Below the pieces are notes generated by a model. That model worked only from the letters and a program-made list of their open reading frames with translations. It was not told the DNA's origin and did not search any database. From the NCBI GenBank assembly GCA_902571015.1, contig CACGAC010000001.1:1-64000 (forward strand): 64,000 nt of DNA, in the 5' to 3' direction. Source of the DNA: an uncultured Pelagibacteraceae bacterium. GTDB taxonomy: Bacteria > Pseudomonadota > Alphaproteobacteria > Pelagibacterales > Pelagibacteraceae. The position numbers were made by a program, and so were the translations under genes. Position 1 is the stretch's first letter. The number at the start of each line of letters is the position of its first letter. Of this stretch, positions 59,481 to 64,000 are shown one piece after another.

Positions 59481-60634
59481 GAACTTTTTAAAATTTTTTT
59501 TGTCTCTATTTTAATTAGCTCAACAGCCGGTTGGTCATAAGGATTTATTTTTAAAGCTTTAGCTAGAAGAATTGTTTCTAAAATAAAATATGTAAATAAT
59601 TCACCAAGGACCTCCTCATTTTTAGATTTTAAATAAAAACTTCTAAAAGGTATCTTTTTTTTTTGAAAAACTTTTTTTGTTGCTAGAATTTTAGAATGAA
59701 GAATATTTCCCAAATTCTTTTTTTTTAAGAATTTTAAAGAGCCAGGAATAATATCTTGGTTTAACTTTTGATAATTTTGATCTTTTGTATAAAAAAATGT
59801 GTAAAAATTATTTTTTTGACCATCTAGATATAATTGCATTAGACTATGATTATCTTTTGGCATATTTGATATTATTGGGAAAATACCATTTCCTTTTTTG
59901 CCTAAACTTTCTGCTACTAATTGTTGATACCATTTTAAAAAATTTTCAGTGGTTTCATCATAATTTAGAATTACCGAGTTAAATTTTTTTCTCTTAATTA
60001 ATTCTAAAATATTTGAAACATTGATTATTAGTGAATTTAAAAATTTCTTATTAGCTACTAGATTATCAAATTTTTTAAATTTACTTGAGTCCAACCCCAT
60101 TAATTCTGCTGGTAACATACCAACCTCTGATAAAACTGAATATCTTCCGCCAATAAAGTTATTATGATCAATAATATCTGATTTTAGCTTCATACTTATC
60201 TCTCTTAAAATACTCTTTTTATTATCTGAAACTAAAACATTTTTGTCGTTTTTATTTATATATAAATTGCTATTAACGATAGTTTCCAATGTGTTTCCAG
60301 ATTTTGAAATTACTAAGTTAAGATATTTTTTTTTTGGAAATTTTATCTTTTGATTTAAATTTGTAAGAAAATAAAAATTTTTATTTATTTTATGTTTTAA
60401 GAAATCATAAATCGCCAATGTCCCTAAAGAAGATCCACCCATACCGAAAATTCTAATATCCTTATATCCTTTTAATTTTTTGATTGATTTTTTGGTGTAA
60501 CTATATTTATAACCTCTTGATAAAGAATTAATAACTTCATTTTTTGAGGAAATTAGTTCTTTCAAATAATTTTTTAATTTTGAGTTTACTTTTTTATTTA
60601 CAAAGTTTTCAAAAGTGAGATTCTTTGTCAGCAT
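59477..60634 (-). CDS. pgi: Glucose-6-phosphate isomerase, short form
   Basis: Pgi interconverts glucose 6-phosphate and fructose 6-phosphate. At 385 residues it is shorter than the usual 450-550, yet the active-site parts remain: FGMGGSSLGTLAIYDFL (near residue 82), VISKSGNTLETIVN (sugar phosphate loop, near 110), NFIGGRYSVLSEVGMLPAEL (near 160) and the terminal DQPAVELIK with the catalytic Lys. It shares one base with the upstream lipoprotein gene stop (TAATG). Confidence 0.9.
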   Translation of the reverse strand: MLTKNLTFENFVNKKVNSKLKNYLKELISSKNEVINSLSRGYKYSYTKKSIKKLKGYKDIRIFGMGGSSLGTLAIYDFLKHKINKNFYFLTNLNQKIKFPKKKYLNLVISKSGNTLETIVNSNLYINKNDKNVLVSDNKKSILREISMKLKSDIIDHNNFIGGRYSVLSEVGMLPAELMGLDSSKFKKFDNLVANKKFLNSLIINVSNILELIKRKKFNSVILNYDETTENFLKWYQQLVAESLGKKGNGIFPIISNMPKDNHSLMQLYLDGQKNNFYTFFYTKDQNYQKLNQDIIPGSLKFLKKKNLGNILHSKILATKKVFQKKKIPFRSFYLKSKNEEVLGELFTYFILETILLAKALKINPYDQPAVELIKIETKKILKSS

Positions 60635-60945
60635 TACTGTTTTTGAATTTTATCCAAAATACTTTTTTTGATATTAGATTTTGGCAAGTTTTGATCATTA
60701 TCTTCCTCAGTACTACTTTGTTCTCCATCAAATACAGATTTGATATTAATCTTCTCATCAATCGCTTCAGGTTGTTCATCAGGTTTGGGTAATTTGGAAA
60801 AGTCTGGGGGTAAAATTAAAGGATCCTTTTTTTCAATTAAAAATTCTTGACCTGACTCACCTTTTTTTTTCAACTTTAACCCTGCACAAGAAAATAAAAA
60901 TGAAGATAACGTTAAAATTACGAAAATATTATAAATTAATCTCAT
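60634..60945 (-). CDS. BamF/DUF3035-like lipoprotein
   Basis: This 103-residue predicted lipoprotein has a hydrophobic signal (residues 4-18) and lipobox Cys20 (LFSCAG, with a bulky Phe at the -2 place). The mature part has KKDPLILPPDFSKLPKP, which matches the 'PL-PPDF-LP-P' motif of DUF3035, the Caulobacter BamF outer-membrane assembly subunit, followed by an acidic low-complexity region. The location between lspA and pgi, with ATGA overlap to lspA, fits the common lspA-DUF3035 neighbour pair. Lgt and LspA in this window would process it. Confidence 0.72.
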   Translation of the reverse strand: MRLIYNIFVILTLSSFLFSCAGLKLKKKGESGQEFLIEKKDPLILPPDFSKLPKPDEQPEAIDEKINIKSVFDGEQSSTEEDNDQNLPKSNIKKSILDKIQKQ

Positions 60946-61415
60946 TTAATTTTTTTGCCAAAAATTTCAAAACTTATTAAAAAAATTATACCTATGGTAA
61001 TGAATATATCAGCAACATTAAATATAAACCAATGAAAATTGTTAATATGTATATCTATAAAATCTGGCACTGCAGAATAAAAAATTCTATCAAAAATATT
61101 TCCAAGAGAACCTCCTATAATCATAATATAACTTAATTTCTCAAATCCACCAGATCTAAACATTAACCAGATAATAACGACAGTTATTAGACAAATAAAG
61201 ATTGTCAAAAAATTATAGTATAATTTTTCATCAAAAGAAAATAAGCCAAAAGCAATACCTTCATTCCAAATCAAATTAAAATTTAAAAAAGATGTAACAC
61301 TAATGCCATATTGTTCATAAGTTTCTGGAGAATTAATGATAAATAATTTACTTACTCTATCGATTAAAAAAATAAAAATAATAATTGAAAAATCTACTAA
61401 ATTTTTTTTTAACAT
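60942..61415 (-). CDS. lspA: Signal peptidase II (lipoprotein signal peptidase)
   Basis: LspA cleaves the signal peptide of diacylated prolipoproteins. The 157-residue protein has four membrane helices and the catalytic Asp pair: Asp118 in AVPDFIDIH and Asp136 in FNVADIFI. GSLGNIFDR precedes the first. It follows ileS by 5 bases, the typical ileS-lspA order. Confidence 0.95.
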   Translation of the reverse strand: MLKKNLVDFSIIIFIFLIDRVSKLFIINSPETYEQYGISVTSFLNFNLIWNEGIAFGLFSFDEKLYYNFLTIFICLITVVIIWLMFRSGGFEKLSYIMIIGGSLGNIFDRIFYSAVPDFIDIHINNFHWFIFNVADIFITIGIIFLISFEIFGKKIK

Positions 61416-61420
61416 TTTAT

Positions 61421-64000
61421 TTATAATTTATGTCTCTCACAAGGTGTGCTGCTAATTTTCCAACATACTGGACATTTTTCACCTGTTGCTTTTATCGTCT
61501 CTACAATTACTTCATTTGTATCACCATTCTCAATTTTGACTGAAGATGTTATACAAAGTTCTGAAAGATCAATATTTTTCAAAAATTTCTGGTTCTGATT
61601 ATTTAATTTCACAATTAATGCCGCCTCTAAACTAGATCCAATATCTTTACTTGCTCGTTTTTGCTCAATACTGAGATTACAAATATCTCTTATCTTGATT
61701 AATTGTTCCCATTTAGAATTCAATTTTGAATTATCAAATTTTTGAGGAAAATTTAAAAATTTTTCAAGATGAATACTTTTTTTATTTTTTGAAATAAGTT
61801 GATAAATCTCCTCAGTTGTGAAAGATAATATTGGTGCAAACCATTTTAATAAAGAGTTAAGAATAACATTTAACAATATAAGAGTAGATTTTCTTTTTTC
61901 AGAATTTATTGGATCACAGTACAAAGTATCTTTTCTTATATCAAAATAAAAAGCGGATAGATCTACGGTGCAAAAATTCAATAATTCTTTATACAAATTA
62001 TGGAAATCATAATCTTTGAAATGCTTGTTAAATTTAGAATTCAAATTGTAAATTTTATGAAGCATAAATTGCTCTAATTCAGGTAAATTCTCAATTTCAA
62101 TTTTTTCTAAATCTATTTGCTCAAAATTATCATTAAGATTTCCAAGCAAATATCTAAATGTATTTCTTATTTTTCTATAAGATTCAGCATGCTGATCTAA
62201 TATTGAATAGTCTATTCGAAGATCCTCAGCATAATTTGAGGAAGCAACCCAAATTCTAAGGATATCAGCTCCATATTTTTTTAAGATATCTTCAGGTGCA
62301 ATTACGTTTCCTAAAGATTTTGACATTTTCAAACCTTTGCCATCAACTACAAAACCATGAGAAAGGATGGACTCAAAAGGTGCACGATCTCTTGTTCCAC
62401 AAGACTCTAAAAGAGACGAATGAAACCAGCCCCTGTGTTGATCAGAGCCCTCGAGATACATAGATGCAGGCCACTTTAAATCTTTTCTTTTTTCTAATAC
62501 AAATGAGTGTGTAGATCCACTATCAAACCATACCTCTACGATATCGCTAGACTTTTCAAAATCCTCAGCCTTATATTTTTTTCCCAGAAATTTTTGTGGA
62601 TCATCCGAAAACCAGCAATCAGATCCCTCTTTTTCATAAATTTTTGCAATATTATTAAAGACCTCATCATCGACCAAGATTTCACTTGTTTTTTTGTTAA
62701 TAAAAATAGGTAATGGAACTCCCCATACTCTTTGTCTTGAAACACACCAGTCGGGCCTTGTCTCAATCATCGATTTTAATCTCTCTTTTCCTTTGCTTGG
62801 ATAGAAAGTTGTTTCATCGATTGCTTTTAAAGCTTTATTTCTAAGTTTATGACTATCCATAGAAATAAACCATTGAGGAGTTGCTCTATGAACTAATGGT
62901 GCTTTGGACCTCCATGAATGAGGATAAGAGTGAACAAGTTCACCACTAGATAATAATTTTTTTTGGTCTTTTAATCTTTTAATAACAATTGAATTAGATT
63001 TAAAAATATGCATCCCTTCAAAAAGGGCTACATTTTCTGTATATCTTCCATCACCATCAACTGTTTCAATCGCTTTAATTCCATTATTCATACACAAATT
63101 AAAATCATCAGGACCGTGACTTGGCGCACAATGAACAATTCCTGTACCTTGTTCTGTGGTAACAAAACGTGCTTCTAGCATAGGTATGTTATATTCATAA
63201 CCAAGTTTTAAAAAAGGATGATTGCATATTGTTCCTTTTAAATCTCTACCTTTGAAATTTTTTAATTTTTTGAAACTTTGAATTTTCGTATCTTTTACAA
63301 CTGTATCTATTAATGAATCTGCAATAACAATTTTTTTATTCTTAAAGTCTCCATCATCATTTATTTCAATTAATAAATAATCTAGACTTTCATTGTAGGC
63401 CAAGGCTTTGTTAGCTGGAATAGTCCATGGGGTAGTTGTCCAAATTACTATTTCACTGTCATTTAATTCATTTATATTTGATGATTTAACTGGAAAAGAT
63501 GCATATATAGTATCTGACTTATGATCTTTGTATTCAACCTCTGCATCTGCCAAAGCTGTTTTTTCAACAGTAGACCATAAAACAGGTTTAAAGCCTCTAT
63601 ACAAACTTCCTTCTTTTAAAAATTTACCTAATTCTCTTACTATTTGAGCTTCAGCATCAAAACTCATTGTAGAGTAATAATTATCCCAATCTCCTACAAC
63701 TCCTAACCTTTTAAATTGATCTTTATGAATATCTATCCATTTTTCTGCAAAAGCTCTGCATTCTTTTCTAAACTCAACAATTGGAACTTCATTTTTGTTT
63801 TTTTTATTTTTTTTGTATTGTTCTTCAATTTTCCATTCTATTGGCAATCCATGACAATCCCATCCTGGAACATAGACTGAGTCTTTTCCATCCATTTGAT
63901 GAAATCTCACAATTATATCTTTTAAAATTTTATTTAAAGCTGTTCCCATGTGTATATTGCCATTTGCATATGGGGGACCATCATGAAGAACAAATTTTTC
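61421..64000 (-). CDS. ileS: Isoleucyl-tRNA synthetase (N-terminus outside window)
   Basis: The visible 859 residues start at [14 protein letters not shown], which holds the class I HIGH-type motif, so only a short N-terminal part is missing beyond base 64000. Other features are the editing domain with [18 protein letters not shown]-like SHGPDDF, the WFDSGSTHS stretch, and the KMSKS loop in [15 protein letters not shown]-terminal zinc site [17 protein letters not shown] closes it. The internal Met at 63949 is not the true start. Confidence 0.97.
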   Translation of the reverse strand, partial: EKFVLHDGPPYANGNIHMGTALNKILKDIIVRFHQMDGKDSVYVPGWDCHGLPIEWKIEEQYKKNKKNKNEVPIVEFRKECRAFAEKWIDIHKDQFKRLGVVGDWDNYYSTMSFDAEAQIVRELGKFLKEGSLYRGFKPVLWSTVEKTALADAEVEYKDHKSDTIYASFPVKSSNINELNDSEIVIWTTTPWTIPANKALAYNESLDYLLIEINDDGDFKNKKIVIADSLIDTVVKDTKIQSFKKLKNFKGRDLKGTICNHPFLKLGYEYNIPMLEARFVTTEQGTGIVHCAPSHGPDDFNLCMNNGIKAIETVDGDGRYTENVALFEGMHIFKSNSIVIKRLKDQKKLLSSGELVHSYPHSWRSKAPLVHRATPQWFISMDSHKLRNKALKAIDETTFYPSKGKERLKSMIETRPDWCVSRQRVWGVPLPIFINKKTSEILVDDEVFNNIAKIYEKEGSDCWFSDDPQKFLGKKYKAEDFEKSSDIVEVWFDSGSTHSFVLEKRKDLKWPASMYLEGSDQHRGWFHSSLLESCGTRDRAPFESILSHGFVVDGKGLKMSKSLGNVIAPEDILKKYGADILRIWVASSNYAEDLRIDYSILDQHAESYRKIRNTFRYLLGNLNDNFEQIDLEKIEIENLPELEQFMLHKIYNLNSKFNKHFKDYDFHNLYKELLNFCTVDLSAFYFDIRKDTLYCDPINSEKRKSTLILLNVILNSLLKWFAPILSFTTEEIYQLISKNKKSIHLEKFLNFPQKFDNSKLNSKWEQLIKIRDICNLSIEQKRASKDIGSSLEAALIVKLNNQNQKFLKNIDLSELCITSSVKIENGDTNEVIVETIKATGEKCPVCWKISSTPCERHKL

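Overview
The window is about 64 kb of AT-rich, very compact bacterial chromosome. It almost certainly comes from the SAR11 clade (Pelagibacterales, Alphaproteobacteria). I base this on the low GC, Lys/Asn/Ile-rich proteins, near-zero intergenic space, alphaproteobacterial signature genes (CcrM-type methyltransferase, UbiK, DUF2093, BamF-like lipoprotein, separate ATP synthase Fo operon with b and b' subunits) and retinal-synthesis genes next to Fo. There are no insertion sequences, phage genes, CRISPR arrays, rRNA genes or gene-free stretches over 300 bases. I see about 73 protein genes and one tRNA. Nearly all are housekeeping genes. uvrB at the left edge and ileS at the right edge are cut by the window.

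Layout. 1-5.5 kb (+): uvrB, a FolM-like reductase, folB, uvrC, pgsA. 5.5-9.0 kb: ilvE (-), then a MarR regulator (frameshifted as given), an OmpR/PetR response regulator and an EnvZ-like kinase (+), and ubiK (-). 9.1-15 kb (+): lgt, midA, pgeF, prs, rplY, pth, ychF. 15-17.6 kb (-): cytochrome bc1 complex petABC. 17.7-19.5 kb (+): trmL, hemF, greA. 19.4-23.3 kb (-): TPR protein, ispE, tRNA-Gln, cca. 23.4-25.8 kb (+): family-4-like uracil-DNA glycosylase, rnhB, ccrM (frameshifted as given). 25.8-28 kb (-): FAD monooxygenase, mutY. 28-33.8 kb (+): DUF721 protein, DsbA-like protein, smc, atpI-B-E-X-F. 33.8-40.5 kb (+): crtI, crtB, crtY, blh, ispH, thrB, rnhA. 40.4-48.6 kb (-): rsmE, the aa3 oxidase cluster ctaC-D-B-small protein-G-E-surf1, thrC, peroxiredoxin. 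48.6-51.3 kb (+): haloacid dehalogenase, CDGSH protein, pirin, quinone oxidoreductase. 51.3-57.4 kb: DUF2721 (-), then ubiA, msbA, waaA, lpxK, lpxL (+). 57.4-59.5 kb: DUF2093 (-), purD and rsmD (+). 59.5-64 kb (-): ileS, lspA, BamF-like lipoprotein, pgi.

How the genes work together. The window holds most of an aerobic respiratory chain (bc1, aa3 oxidase with its assembly factors, heme and ubiquinone steps) and the Fo sector of ATP synthase. Directly after Fo comes the pathway from geranylgeranyl diphosphate to retinal (crtB, crtI, crtY, blh), the chromophore of a proteorhodopsin encoded elsewhere. A second theme is the envelope: lipoprotein maturation (lgt, lspA), lipid A/Kdo synthesis and flipping (waaA, lpxK, lpxL, msbA), and phospholipid (pgsA). 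A third is DNA repair and chromosome biology (uvrB, uvrC, UDG, mutY, rnhA, rnhB, ccrM, smc).

I did not find a clearly new multi-gene system. The observations most worth following are: a cluster of GANTC sites inside the predicted ccrM promoter; an SMC protein with no recognisable hinge; the cca start codon 3 nt after the encoded CCA of a tRNA; two single-base frameshifts at T-runs (a MarR regulator and ccrM); five convergent gene pairs whose stop codons interlock in one 4-base motif; and a hairpin whose loop runs into the smc start codon.
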